64,000 nucleotides of DNA from CAXRDE01 sp964342365. Its GTDB lineage: Bacteria > Cyanobacteriota > Sericytochromatia > UBA7694. The notes beneath the pieces are model-generated. The model was given only the letters and a program-made list of their open reading frames with translations, was not told the origin of the DNA and searched no databases. Made by a program: the position numbers and the translations under genes. How positions within the stretch are numbered: the stretch's first letter is position 1; every line of letters starts with the position of its first letter. Location: assembly GCA_964342365.1 (NCBI GenBank), contig CAYFGW010000001.1:1-64000 (forward strand), given 5' to 3'. Of the stretch, positions 16,219-25,644 are shown one piece after another.

Positions 16219-16722
16219 ATGGAAACCAACATTTACTTTATTATTCTTGCGGCGGTGGCCCTGGCGGGAGCCTTAACCACCATTACAAGATCTCACCCAC
16301 TTTCAGCGACTCTTTCTCTGGTGGTCACTCTGATCGCTCTGGCGGGGCTTTATGCACTGCTGGTGGCTGATTTTCTTTTCGTTATCCAAATTCTTGTTTA
16401 TGCGGGGGCGATTATGGCCCTCATGGTGTTTGTGATCATGCTTTTGAATGTTAAAGAAGAACAACTGCCCGTGGAAAAGGCTATGAAACGCAAGGTGGGT
16501 TTAACTCTCCTTTTTATGGCTCCTTTGTTTTATCTGGTGGAGCGTTCTCTTTATTCTCAATTCGGCACAACGCCTTTTGTTCCGGCAGGCCCTGGTTTTG
16601 GCACCATCAAATCCGTTGGTCAGCTTTTGTATAACCAGTACTATATTTCCTTTGAAATCGTTTCTATTCTCTTACTGGTGGCCCTCATAGGCGTCGTGGC
16701 CCTGGCAAAAAGGAGAGCATAA
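16219..16722 (+). CDS. nuoJ: NADH-quinone oxidoreductase subunit J
   Basis: A 167-residue inner-membrane protein of respiratory complex I with about five transmembrane helices. The conserved stretch FVIQILVYAGAIMALMVFVI carries the pi-bulge helix region of NuoJ. It is the first gene of a plus-strand nuoJKLMN block; the hydrophilic-arm genes (nuoB-I) and nuoA/nuoH are not next to it. The 237-bp gap upstream, shared with the divergent lipoprotein gene, holds no other gene. No strong Shine-Dalgarno sequence precedes ATG 16219. The stop overlaps the nuoK start by one base. Confidence 0.93.
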   Translation: METNIYFIILAAVALAGALTTITRSHPLSATLSLVVTLIALAGLYALLVADFLFVIQILVYAGAIMALMVFVIMLLNVKEEQLPVEKAMKRKVGLTLLFMAPLFYLVERSLYSQFGTTPFVPAGPGFGTIKSVGQLLYNQYYISFEIVSILLLVALIGVVALAKRRA

Positions 16723-17024
16723 TGCTCACTGTTTTTCATTACCTCACGGTCAGTGCTTTACTCTTTTTTATTGGTATGGCCGGTTTTATTGCCCGCAAAA
16801 ACATGTTCATTATGTTTTTGTCCCTAGAGCTGATGCTCAACGGCATTAACCTGAGCTTTGTCACTTTTTCCCGACACTTTCAGGAAATGAGCGGTCACGT
16901 TTTTGTTTTTTTCGTGATTGCGGTGGCTGCCTCTGAGGCCGCGATCAGTCTGGCCCTCGTTATTCTTATTTACAAAAATCGTCAAACCATTGATATTGAC
17001 GCTATTAATCAGTTGAAAGGATAA
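16722..17024 (+). CDS. nuoK: NADH-quinone oxidoreductase subunit K
   Basis: A 100-residue, three-helix membrane subunit of complex I, standard length. The helices show FIGMAGFIARKNMFIMFLS with ELMLNGINLSFV, which carries the conserved membrane Glu, and a second helix with AVAASEAAISLALV that carries the other key Glu. These acidic residues are part of the proton-translocating chain. It is flanked by nuoJ (one-base overlap) and nuoL (3-bp gap), so all three are co-translated. Confidence 0.95.
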   Translation: MLTVFHYLTVSALLFFIGMAGFIARKNMFIMFLSLELMLNGINLSFVTFSRHFQEMSGHVFVFFVIAVAASEAAISLALVILIYKNRQTIDIDAINQLKG

Positions 17025-17027
17025 GCC

Positions 17028-18953
17028 ATGCAAACCTCCACTCTTCTTCCGCTTATTCTTCTTTTCCCTTTCCTGGGCGCCCTTATTTTAGGCGTTTTGT
17101 CGCTTACCCACCACGATAAACCCGACGGTCCCTCAGAATCTATGGTGGGAACACTGGCCGTGGCAGGCCCCCTCTTATCGGCGCTATGTGCCCTGACTCT
17201 TTTTGCACAGCAGGTCATCAATCCCGAATTGCTCTGGTCTTTTGTACTGGGGACGTGGATTGATGTGCCCGCTTTTAAGCTCACCCTGGGCTTACAAATG
17301 GATCATCTTTCCGGCATGATGGCCGCTATGATTACCTTTATTGGCACCCTGATTCACTTATTCTCGGTGTCTTATATGCAAAAAGATCGCGGGTTTGCGC
17401 GCTACTTTGCCTATCTCAATCTGTTTTTTACGGCCATGTTGCTGTTAATTCTTTCGGACAATGTGGTGGGACTCTTTATGGGCTGGGAAGGTGTGGGCGT
17501 TTGCTCTTATCTTCTGATTGGTTTCTGGTTCAAGGATCTGGCCAAAGCACAGGCGGGTACAAAAGCCTTTGTGGCTAACCGCGTGGGTGATTTTGGTTTT
17601 CTGTTGGGCATTTTCTTTTTGTTTATGCAGACCGGCGCTTTTGACTTTATGTCTATTCAGGGTGTTTTTGACAGAGGGGCCGTGGCCCCGGCTATGATTA
17701 GTATTATTGGCTTTTTGCTGTTTATCGGAGCCATGGGTAAATCTGCTCAGATTCCCTTACACGTGTGGTTACCCGACGCGATGGCGGGCCCCACGCCCGT
17801 TTCTGCTCTGATTCACGCGGCCACCATGGTGACCGCGGGGGTTTATATGGTGGCCCGCATGAATTTTCTCTATACTCAGACGCCCAGCGTTTCCTTCTTT
17901 ATTATGCTGACAGGTACGCTCACTGCTTTTGTGGCCGCCACCATTGCACTGGTGCAAACGGACATCAAGAAAGTGCTGGCTTATTCTACCGTTAGTCAAC
18001 TGGGCTATATGTTTATGGGGGTTGGAGCTGGTGCCTATGCCGCGGGCATGTTTCACGTATTTACCCACGCCTTTTTCAAAGCTGCTCTCTTTCTGGGAGC
18101 AGGTGCCGTCATTTACTGTCTGCACCATGAACAGGATATGCGCAAAATGGGCGGACTGCGCAAAGCGCTGCCTGTGACCCATCTCGCCATGCTTATTTCC
18201 TGTCTGGCCATTGCGGGTATTCCTCCCTTTGCCGGCTTCTTTAGTAAAGACGAAATTCTCTTTTCGCTCTGGGATAAAGGCCACTACGCTTTCTGGGCGG
18301 TGGGCCTTGTGACCGCGGGTCTAACGGCATTTTATATGTTTAGACTTTATTTTATGACCTTTGCCTCAGACTATCGCGGCAGTCACGACATAACGCCTGA
18401 GCCCACGCTCATGAAAATTCCTTTGTTATTGCTGGCATTAGGTGCCACGGTAACCGGCTTTCTGGGCTTACCCGCAGCGCTGGGACTTCCCAACTGGTTT
18501 GAACACTTTTTAGCACCTGTGGTAGGTGCACATCACCCTGAGGCAAGTACCGCTCTGGTGATGGGGCTCATGGCCGCTTCTGTAGTGGCTGGTGTCATTG
18601 GCATTGTGGTGGCCCGTCAACGTTATGGCAATATTACGACCCTTCCAGAGGCACAAGAAAACCCACGTCCGCTGGTGAAGGTGTTGGAGCACAAATACGG
18701 TTTTGACATGCTCTATACCGAAGGCATCGTGAACCCGCTCAAAAAACTGGGCTACTACGGCTGGCAAATCGGTGACAATATTCTCATCGGTGGTGTTGTC
18801 GCTCTGATTCAGTGGGTATACAAGGTGGTGGGGCTTTTTGCCCGACAGTTCCACTTTGGCAACGTCCGTGCCTACGGACACTATCTGGTGGTAGGGCTTT
18901 TTATTCTCTTTTACCTTTATTTTGCCCTGCACTTCCCTGAGGTTTTCTCATGA
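17028..18953 (+). CDS. nuoL: NADH-quinone oxidoreductase subunit L
   Basis: A 641-residue antiporter-like subunit at the distal end of the complex I membrane arm. Family motifs are seen throughout: LGLQMDHLSGMMAAMITFIG, GLFMGWEGVGVCSYLLIGFW, KAFVANRVGDFGFLLGIF, IPLHVWLPDAMAGPTPVSAL with IHAATMVTAGVY, and DIKKVLAYSTVSQLGYMF. The C-terminal part carries the long lateral helix expected for NuoL. The stop overlaps the nuoM start by 4 bp. It takes part in proton pumping coupled to NADH oxidation. Confidence 0.96.
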   Translation: MQTSTLLPLILLFPFLGALILGVLSLTHHDKPDGPSESMVGTLAVAGPLLSALCALTLFAQQVINPELLWSFVLGTWIDVPAFKLTLGLQMDHLSGMMAAMITFIGTLIHLFSVSYMQKDRGFARYFAYLNLFFTAMLLLILSDNVVGLFMGWEGVGVCSYLLIGFWFKDLAKAQAGTKAFVANRVGDFGFLLGIFFLFMQTGAFDFMSIQGVFDRGAVAPAMISIIGFLLFIGAMGKSAQIPLHVWLPDAMAGPTPVSALIHAATMVTAGVYMVARMNFLYTQTPSVSFFIMLTGTLTAFVAATIALVQTDIKKVLAYSTVSQLGYMFMGVGAGAYAAGMFHVFTHAFFKAALFLGAGAVIYCLHHEQDMRKMGGLRKALPVTHLAMLISCLAIAGIPPFAGFFSKDEILFSLWDKGHYAFWAVGLVTAGLTAFYMFRLYFMTFASDYRGSHDITPEPTLMKIPLLLLALGATVTGFLGLPAALGLPNWFEHFLAPVVGAHHPEASTALVMGLMAASVVAGVIGIVVARQRYGNITTLPEAQENPRPLVKVLEHKYGFDMLYTEGIVNPLKKLGYYGWQIGDNILIGGVVALIQWVYKVVGLFARQFHFGNVRAYGHYLVVGLFILFYLYFALHFPEVFS

Positions 18954-20476
18954 TGTTATCTGTTCTTATCTTTCTTCCGCTCATTGTGGGCTTTATTTTA
19001 CTGGCTCTGCCTGAGCGCCTGAATAAAATTTCCCAAACCCTCGCGTTGGGCACCGCTGCTGTTAACCTGGGACTTTCGCTCTTTGTGTGGTCTCAAATGG
19101 CCACCGCAGGTGGACTGCAGATGGTGCAAAAGCTCAGTTGGATTCCCCAATGGGGCATTGCTTACCATATTGGTATTGACGGCATCAGTATTTTTCTGGT
19201 GTTATTGACCACTTTGTTTACCCTATTGGCCGGGGCTTATGCCTATCACAACGGACCCGAGCGCAGCGCTGGCAAGTTTTACGCCCTGACCCTGATTTTG
19301 TCTTCGGGCATGATTGGCACGGTGCTGTCCGTGAATTTAATCTTGTTCTATCTGTTCTGGGAACTCATGCTGATTCCCATGTATTTTTTAATTGGTATCT
19401 GGGGCGGCAGCCAGCGCACCCGTGCGGTGACTCACTTTGTGATTTACACCATGCTGGGTTCTCTGGTGCTTTTGTTCAGCTTTTTGTATCTGGCGGTACA
19501 GGTAGAGGCTCGCACAGGAACTCTGTCCTTTGACTTGACTTATTTAATGGGAACGCTGGCTCAGATGTCTTCTGAAGGTGGTGTTACCGCCGTGCAACAC
19601 GCCCTCTTCTTTGGTCTGGCGCTGGCCTTTTTAATCAAGCTTCCCGTGTTCCCTTTTCACACCTGGTTGCCCAATACCTATACAGAAGCCCCTGCGGTGG
19701 TCACTTTTTTACTTTCGGGTGTCATGGCAAAAATGGGGGTTTACGGACTGATTCGTATTGCCGTTCCGCTGTTTCCAGACAGCATGCGCTATCTTGGACC
19801 CACACTGTCGGGAATGGCGATTATTGGCATTGTGTATGGTGCTGTTCTGGCGTTGGGTCAGACGGACCTTAAACGCCTGATTGCCTATTCATCCTTTTCA
19901 CACATGGGCCTGATTGCCCTGGGTGTATTTAGCTGGAACGCCATTAGTCTGAACGGTGTCACCTATCATATTATGAATCACGCGGTGGCTACAGGTTGCC
20001 TCTTCTTGCTGGTGGGGCTGATTGAAAAACACCATGGCACCACTGAAATTTCAAAACTCGGCGGCCTGGCAGAAAAAATGCCCGTGTTTGCTTTTTTGTT
20101 TTTGCTCAGCAGTTTTGCTTCCATAGGCGTCCCCTTACTGAACGGTTTTGTGGGCGAATTTATGATTTTGCTGGGCGTTGCTACCTACAGCCCCTTGTTC
20201 ACGTTCCTGGCGGCCCTGACGCTTATTCTTTCAGCAGGCTATATGCTGAACCTGATCCAGCGTTTCCTGTTTGGGCCACTCACATTGCCCGGTGACGCTT
20301 TCAAGTTGCGCTCCACAGACTGGTTGGCCATTGGCCCGCTGTGCGTGCTGATGGTGCTCATGGGTATTTATACCCAACCCTTCACACGCTATATTGCGCC
20401 TGCTGTGAAGCATACCTTAACTCATTATCAGACGCAGCTGCACGTGCAGCAGCCTGCCGGAGATACTCATGGATAA
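18950..20476 (+). CDS. nuoM: NADH-quinone oxidoreductase subunit M
   Basis: A 508-residue antiporter-like membrane subunit of complex I. Motifs include YHIGIDGISIFLVLLTTLFT, LFYLFWELMLIPMYFLIGIW, the conserved FLIKLPVFPFHTWLPNTYTE with APAVVTFLLSGVMAKMGVYG, and DLKRLIAYSSFSHMGLIALG. Length is normal. It overlaps nuoL by 4 bp and nuoN by 8 bp, so the subunits are made in step. Confidence 0.96.
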   Translation: MMLSVLIFLPLIVGFILLALPERLNKISQTLALGTAAVNLGLSLFVWSQMATAGGLQMVQKLSWIPQWGIAYHIGIDGISIFLVLLTTLFTLLAGAYAYHNGPERSAGKFYALTLILSSGMIGTVLSVNLILFYLFWELMLIPMYFLIGIWGGSQRTRAVTHFVIYTMLGSLVLLFSFLYLAVQVEARTGTLSFDLTYLMGTLAQMSSEGGVTAVQHALFFGLALAFLIKLPVFPFHTWLPNTYTEAPAVVTFLLSGVMAKMGVYGLIRIAVPLFPDSMRYLGPTLSGMAIIGIVYGAVLALGQTDLKRLIAYSSFSHMGLIALGVFSWNAISLNGVTYHIMNHAVATGCLFLLVGLIEKHHGTTEISKLGGLAEKMPVFAFLFLLSSFASIGVPLLNGFVGEFMILLGVATYSPLFTFLAALTLILSAGYMLNLIQRFLFGPLTLPGDAFKLRSTDWLAIGPLCVLMVLMGIYTQPFTRYIAPAVKHTLTHYQTQLHVQQPAGDTHG

Positions 20477-22007
20477 TTTTTATTTTCTTTTGCCCTATGC
20501 ACCCCTTTCTGTATGTGTCCTGATGGGCATTATCCTGCTTTTGATGCAGGTATTTACCAAACACGCTCAGCGCTTTAGCCTGAATTATGTGTCGCTTCTG
20601 GGCATGAGTCTGGTGGGACTCACCACCATCTGGGCCATGAAGGCCATGGGTGATATGGTGAATAAAGTCAGTACGCTGCCGGAGGATGTGCGCCAGCAGG
20701 TGCTCAGTCACGCCTCTTTTTTAGATAATTTTGCACTCTTTTTCTATCTGGTGCTCATTATTGGCTCTTTCTTAACCCTGTTGGTTTCGGCCCATTATCT
20801 GGAGCGAGAAAAACTGGTGCGTGGAGAATTTTATGCCCTGATCTTTTTTGCCCTGGCGGGCATGATGGTGTTGGTCTCTGCCAACAGTCTGATGACGCTG
20901 TTTATTGGTCTGGAAATTATGTCCATGGCGGTCTACGTACTGGTGGGTTATCAACGCAAAAGCGCATTTTCTAATGAGGGTGCTTTTAAGTACTTTTTGC
21001 TGGGGGCTATGGCCTCTGCCATTCTGCTTTACGGTATTGCCTTGACCTATGGTGCCGTGGGTTCTGTAGAGCTTTCTGACATTCGTTTACACTATATGAC
21101 CGGTAATGCGCTTCAGCCGGTGGGTGCTATTGGTATGTTGCTGCTGATTAGCGGACTGGCCTTTAAAGTGGCCGCCGTCCCTTTTCACACCTGGGCTGCC
21201 GATGCCTATCAGGGAGCCCCCCTGCCGGTAACGGGCTTTATGGCTACATTGGTAAAAACGGCGGCTTTTGCTCTCTTTTTAAAGGTGCTTGGTGAAGCGT
21301 TCTTGCCCCTGCGCGTGCAGTGGGTAGAAGTCATTGCTCTGCTGTCTGCCATGACCATGTTGGTGGGCAATATTATGGCCTTTACTCAGAAAAACTTCAA
21401 ACGTATGCTGGCCTACTCCAGTATTGTTCACACCGGCTATTTGCTCATGGGCCTGGCCGCACTCAATTTGCAAGAAAGCAATCAGGTGCGTGCAGCGCTA
21501 GGCTATTATTTGTTGATTTATGTGTTTAGTTCTCTGGGTGTATTTACGCTGTTGAGCTATTTAAGTGGTCGAGATGAAAGTCGTCAAAACATTTCAGACT
21601 ACGCCGGACTGCATCGACAACATCCTTTTCTGGCGGCAGCCATGGCCCTGTTTATGTTCTCCTTTATTGGGGTGCCCCCGCTGGGCGGATTTTTTGCCAA
21701 GTACTACCTGTTTACCGAAACCCTGCGTCAAACCGCCGGAGAAGGTTTTATGGTAGCTCTCGTGGGCTTTGCGATCTTCAACAGTATTTTGTCTATTGCC
21801 TATTATTTGCGCGTGGTTACCACCATTTACATGCATCCACCTGGCGACGAGTTGCCTGCCCAGGGCTTACGCTCTCTGTCCTTGAACGGGGTTTTGACCA
21901 TCACTTTGCTGGTTACCTTCTGGACCGGATTTGCGCCCGTGAATTTGTTCTGGATGATTCCCGGTCTCACGCCCCTTGTGGACTGGTTGCAAAAGGCCAT
22001 GGTGTAA
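20469..22007 (+). CDS. nuoN: NADH-quinone oxidoreductase subunit N
   Basis: A 512-residue antiporter-like membrane subunit of complex I. It carries LFIGLEIMSMAVYVLVGYQR, FKYFLLGAMASAILLYGIAL, AFKVAAVPFHTWAADAYQGA with PLPVTGFMATLVKTAAFA, KRMLAYSSIVHTGYLLMGL and FSFIGVPPLGGFFAKYYLF. It is the last nuo gene here. Only 6 bp separate its stop from the PilB-like gene, which is therefore probably on the same transcript although not known to act in respiration. Confidence 0.96.
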   Translation: MDNFYFLLPYAPLSVCVLMGIILLLMQVFTKHAQRFSLNYVSLLGMSLVGLTTIWAMKAMGDMVNKVSTLPEDVRQQVLSHASFLDNFALFFYLVLIIGSFLTLLVSAHYLEREKLVRGEFYALIFFALAGMMVLVSANSLMTLFIGLEIMSMAVYVLVGYQRKSAFSNEGAFKYFLLGAMASAILLYGIALTYGAVGSVELSDIRLHYMTGNALQPVGAIGMLLLISGLAFKVAAVPFHTWAADAYQGAPLPVTGFMATLVKTAAFALFLKVLGEAFLPLRVQWVEVIALLSAMTMLVGNIMAFTQKNFKRMLAYSSIVHTGYLLMGLAALNLQESNQVRAALGYYLLIYVFSSLGVFTLLSYLSGRDESRQNISDYAGLHRQHPFLAAAMALFMFSFIGVPPLGGFFAKYYLFTETLRQTAGEGFMVALVGFAIFNSILSIAYYLRVVTTIYMHPPGDELPAQGLRSLSLNGVLTITLLVTFWTGFAPVNLFWMIPGLTPLVDWLQKAMV

Positions 22008-22013
22008 ACACAT

Positions 22014-24068
22014 ATGGAGTCACCCAAGGTTGGCGAAATTCTGGTTAAAGAGGGTTATCTCAAACCCGACATGCTGGACAAGGTGCTGCGGGTGCATCAA
22101 AAACACAAATCAGAGCACCCGGATTTATTCAAACCCTTTGGTCAGATTTGTGTTGAGCTGAACATTATCAGCGCTGAAGAACTTCAGCGGGTGCTGCGTA
22201 AATACAATAAACGCATGCCGCTGGGGCAAATGCTTTTGAATCAGGAACTCATTACCGCAGAGGCGCTGGCGAGGGCGCTGCAAACCCAGCAAACCGTTAA
22301 AAAACGTCTGGGTGAAATCCTGGTGGAGCAGGGCGCATTATCTTCAGCCCAGTTGCTGGACGTGCTCAGTGAACAATTGGATATTGCGCGCATTATTCCT
22401 TCGTTGGAATTGGTGGATGAAGAACTGCTCCAGAAGTTAGACGTGCGCTTTTTCAAAGAGAATATGTGTTTGCCCCTGCACCAGCACGGTCAACTGCTCA
22501 CGGTGGTGATGAAAGACCCACTGCGCACGGATATCATTGAAAAACTGGCGGCCCATTATCAGGCTCAGATCGTACCGGCACTGGCTTCTCCAGAATCTAT
22601 TCTGGCCACACTTAAGGAATATCAGCATCTGATGAGTTTGCCCTCCCTCGGGCCCCTCTCCGATAATTTTAACGCCCTTCAGGTAAAACCCCCCGTGGAG
22701 AAAATGCCCAAGTTGCCTTTTGCCACGGGCTTAAATGCGCTGTCAGAAGCCTTTGAGAACCAGAATGCCGCCACTTCTGAGACCGAAGAGAAGGCCACAG
22801 GCCAGTCCCAGCGCAATCTTAAGCAGGAAGAGCAAATTGTGAGCTTCCTGGTGAAAAGTGCTCTCAAAGATCGTGCTGAAAGTATCCATATTGAACCCCA
22901 GGAAAAACATTTGCGGATTCGCTATCGCATTGATGGCGTGCTTTACCATAAAACCGATTTGCCCACAGACATGGGACCGGCACTCGTCCTGCGTTTAAAA
23001 GAACTCTGTCAACTGGATCTTCAGCGCGTGTCTCATCAGCGCGGGCGGGTAGAAACCAGCATCAATGAGCAGGACCTAGAGCTCAATATGGCCACCTACG
23101 ATACTCTCTGGGGCGAGAGCATGACCATTGAACTCAAGCCCCGCACCTCATCGCACAGAGAAATGCTGCTCAATATTGAGCGCACCGGTTTTTCTCCGCT
23201 GAATTTAATGCGCTACCAAAATATTTTAAATCAACCGGGGGGACTCATTATTCTCACAGGCCCCTCACGGGCGGGAAAAACCGCCACGGCCTACGCCTCG
23301 GTGAATTATTTAAATGCCCAAAACCGCTCCATTGTCACCGCTGAGCACCCCATTGAAATGCGTGTGCCGGGTGTCGTGCAGGGGCAATACAGCGAAGAAC
23401 TTCACCATCGATTCGCAGATAAAGTCAACGCCATGCTTTATTTGAACCCCGATATTTTAATGGTCAGCGAAATTGAAGACGTAGACGTCATGCATGAAGT
23501 GGTGAATATCGCTCTGACAGGTGCAAAGATTATCACGTCTTACCCCGCTTTTGACGCCACGGGCGCGCTGTTGCGTCTGAATCGTATGGGCTTAGAAAAT
23601 TATTTGATTGCGGCCAGTAATATTACGGTGTTGTCTCAACGTCTCATTCGTAAGCTCTGTCCGCTCTGTAAAGTGCCCCATGAGCCCCGTCAGGATACCT
23701 TTAACCGCCTTGGGTTGGTGGATGTTACTCCCGAAAGCGCCACTTTTTATAAGCCGGTGGGTTGTGACGCCTGTGGGCATCACGGTTATCAGGGGCAAAC
23801 AGCCATTCACGAATTGCTCAAAATCAATGAAGCAATCAGAGAAGCCATTCTCAACAATAAGCCGGCAGCCACCGTACGGGCCATTGCTCGCACCGAGTGT
23901 AAATTGGTCTCCATGGCGGAAGACGGTCTGTACAAGGCCATGGAAGGCGAAACTTCTATTGAAGAAGTGCTCAGAGTGGCTTTTGTAAATGAATACGATG
24001 CCCAGACCCCCTGGAGTGCCGAAGAGATTCGCGACATTTGCAAGGGTCTGGATCCCGACTTTATTTAA
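22014..24068 (+). CDS. PilB/GspE-like secretion ATPase with tandem MshEN-type repeats and altered motifs
   Basis: A 684-residue type II secretion/type IV pilus family ATPase. Four MshEN-like repeats (LGxxLVxxGxIxxxxLxxAL pattern) lie at about 6-29, 42-65, 70-93 and 99-122; such domains can bind cyclic di-GMP. The ATPase core has Walker A GPSRAGKT at 416-423, a Walker B-like DILMVSEIED at 480-489, and a four-Cys zinc site (CPLC, later CDAC). Unlike active PilB, the His box reads TGAKIITSYPAFD (502-514) with both histidines missing, and the Walker B tail is SEIED rather than GEIRD. It follows nuoN by 6 bp. Whether it is an active motor or a regulatory paralogue is open. Confidence 0.82.
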   Translation: MESPKVGEILVKEGYLKPDMLDKVLRVHQKHKSEHPDLFKPFGQICVELNIISAEELQRVLRKYNKRMPLGQMLLNQELITAEALARALQTQQTVKKRLGEILVEQGALSSAQLLDVLSEQLDIARIIPSLELVDEELLQKLDVRFFKENMCLPLHQHGQLLTVVMKDPLRTDIIEKLAAHYQAQIVPALASPESILATLKEYQHLMSLPSLGPLSDNFNALQVKPPVEKMPKLPFATGLNALSEAFENQNAATSETEEKATGQSQRNLKQEEQIVSFLVKSALKDRAESIHIEPQEKHLRIRYRIDGVLYHKTDLPTDMGPALVLRLKELCQLDLQRVSHQRGRVETSINEQDLELNMATYDTLWGESMTIELKPRTSSHREMLLNIERTGFSPLNLMRYQNILNQPGGLIILTGPSRAGKTATAYASVNYLNAQNRSIVTAEHPIEMRVPGVVQGQYSEELHHRFADKVNAMLYLNPDILMVSEIEDVDVMHEVVNIALTGAKIITSYPAFDATGALLRLNRMGLENYLIAASNITVLSQRLIRKLCPLCKVPHEPRQDTFNRLGLVDVTPESATFYKPVGCDACGHHGYQGQTAIHELLKINEAIREAILNNKPAATVRAIARTECKLVSMAEDGLYKAMEGETSIEEVLRVAFVNEYDAQTPWSAEEIRDICKGLDPDFI

Positions 24069-24248
24069 GTTCCACAGTCCACTTTAGAATCAGTATGTCG
24101 CTGATTTGACGCTTCAAAGGGGTTAATATACCTGCCCGGCTTTTTCTGCGGGAGTTTTTGCCAAAAGTCCACGAGCAAACCCTTTCTCGAACCAGGACAC
24201 TCAGTGTCAGTCTAATCTGTCAATGAATGAGATGAAGTTATTTCAACT

Positions 24249-25409
24249 TTACTCTAAATAATCTTTTAGGCGTTCAAAATTTTTTGTATTCACACTTTTT
24301 GACTGTAGAAAATTAATATCTTCTATTAAATTTTTCTTTTGTTCAGGAAAACGCTTTATGAATGAGTCAAGCAAGACCATTCCTTCTTTATCATTGCCAT
24401 TTAGAACGAGTGCTAGAATCAAATTTGCCTCTATCCAATTCGAAGTAGGGTTTAAACTTAATCCTTTTCTTGAAAAGTTAACTGATTCACCATACTTTTT
24501 TTGCAAAATAGATATCCATCCCATATTTCCATACGCTTGAACATCTCTGGGATTTAATTTTACAACTTGCTGATAATCACCTATAGCCTCTTTATATAGT
24601 TTCATACGATAATAAGCCTTGGCCCTGTTAAAATAAATTTTATCGTTTTCTGGACTGATAGAAATAGCCTTATCGTAGTCTAATAAAGCTTTTTTGTATT
24701 CCCTAAGATCTGTATAAACTGCAGCTCGATTATTGTAAGTTAGAGCAGATAAAGGCTCTAACTGAATAGCTTTATCATAACTTGACAGAGCCAGGGTATA
24801 TTTCTTTAGTTTGTGGTAAATGGCCCCTCTGACGTCATAATTATCAGCAGATTCAGGAGCCAGTTTAATGGCTTGTTCATAGTCTTTCAGAGCTTGCATA
24901 TATTTTTCTAGAACATAAAAAAGCTTTCCTCTATTAGAATAAGCTAATGGAGAATTTGGATCTACTTCTATGGCCTTATTGTAATTAGAAAGAGCTTGTT
25001 CGTACTGACCCAAGTCTTGATACAGAATTCCTTTGCCAACATATGCTGTTGCAAATTTTGGACATAGTTCAATCACATGATTATAGTCAGAGAGAGCTTT
25101 TTTGTATTTACTTATTGTTTGATATAGGATTCCTCTATTAAGATGGGATTCTATTAATTTTTCATTCAACTGGATAGCTGAGCTGTATTCATCTATTGCC
25201 AATAAAACTTTATTGTTAACCTGGGCTTCAACTGCTTTATTGAAATGAATTTCGCCTTCTGTCTTTTTTGAGCTCTCAGAAGACACTGGTATTGCTACGT
25301 AAACTTGATCATCGCAATAATACTCCTGTGCTTTCACTAATTTACAGAAAAAAGAGTTAAACGAAAAAACTACTGTTATTGTGAATAAAAACCATAATAT
25401 TTTCGGCAT
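24249..25409 (-). CDS. secreted TPR-repeat protein
   Basis: A 386-residue protein with an N-terminal signal peptide (hydrophobic ILWFLFTITVVFSF, probable cleavage after KAQ near residue 28) followed by about nine tetratricopeptide repeats. Typical units are SDYNHVIELCPKFATAYVGK, SNYNKAIEVDPNSPLAYSNR and GDYQQVVKLNPRDVQAYGNM. The array covers about residues 52-355. It lies in the AT-rich segment and is divergent from the ZU5-like gene. The export signal suggests a periplasmic or extracellular scaffold; the partner is unknown. Confidence 0.82.
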   Translation of the reverse strand: MPKILWFLFTITVVFSFNSFFCKLVKAQEYYCDDQVYVAIPVSSESSKKTEGEIHFNKAVEAQVNNKVLLAIDEYSSAIQLNEKLIESHLNRGILYQTISKYKKALSDYNHVIELCPKFATAYVGKGILYQDLGQYEQALSNYNKAIEVDPNSPLAYSNRGKLFYVLEKYMQALKDYEQAIKLAPESADNYDVRGAIYHKLKKYTLALSSYDKAIQLEPLSALTYNNRAAVYTDLREYKKALLDYDKAISISPENDKIYFNRAKAYYRMKLYKEAIGDYQQVVKLNPRDVQAYGNMGWISILQKKYGESVNFSRKGLSLNPTSNWIEANLILALVLNGNDKEGMVLLDSFIKRFPEQKKNLIEDINFLQSKSVNTKNFERLKDYLE

Positions 25410-25644
25410 AATTTTCTAAAGATGTCGCTTCCTCAACTTTGAGTTACTTATCTTGATAATACTTGATTGTTTTTCAATAGTAAAATAACAACGCCATAAA
25501 TGACTTGTAAGCTGACCCGAAGGGGCATGATTTTGTTTGGGTTGATCTGCTGGTTGTGTGAATTAAAAGTTTTATACTACTGTAGTAACTGATTTATTTT
25601 GGGTGTTTTTATGAATTAATACGGCTTGTTTTGAGGTTAAAACG

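Noticed and set aside
24115..24170. Terminator after the PilB-like gene
   Set aside because: CCCGG and GCGGG around a T-rich loop pair poorly, and no clean hairpin plus T tract could be drawn.
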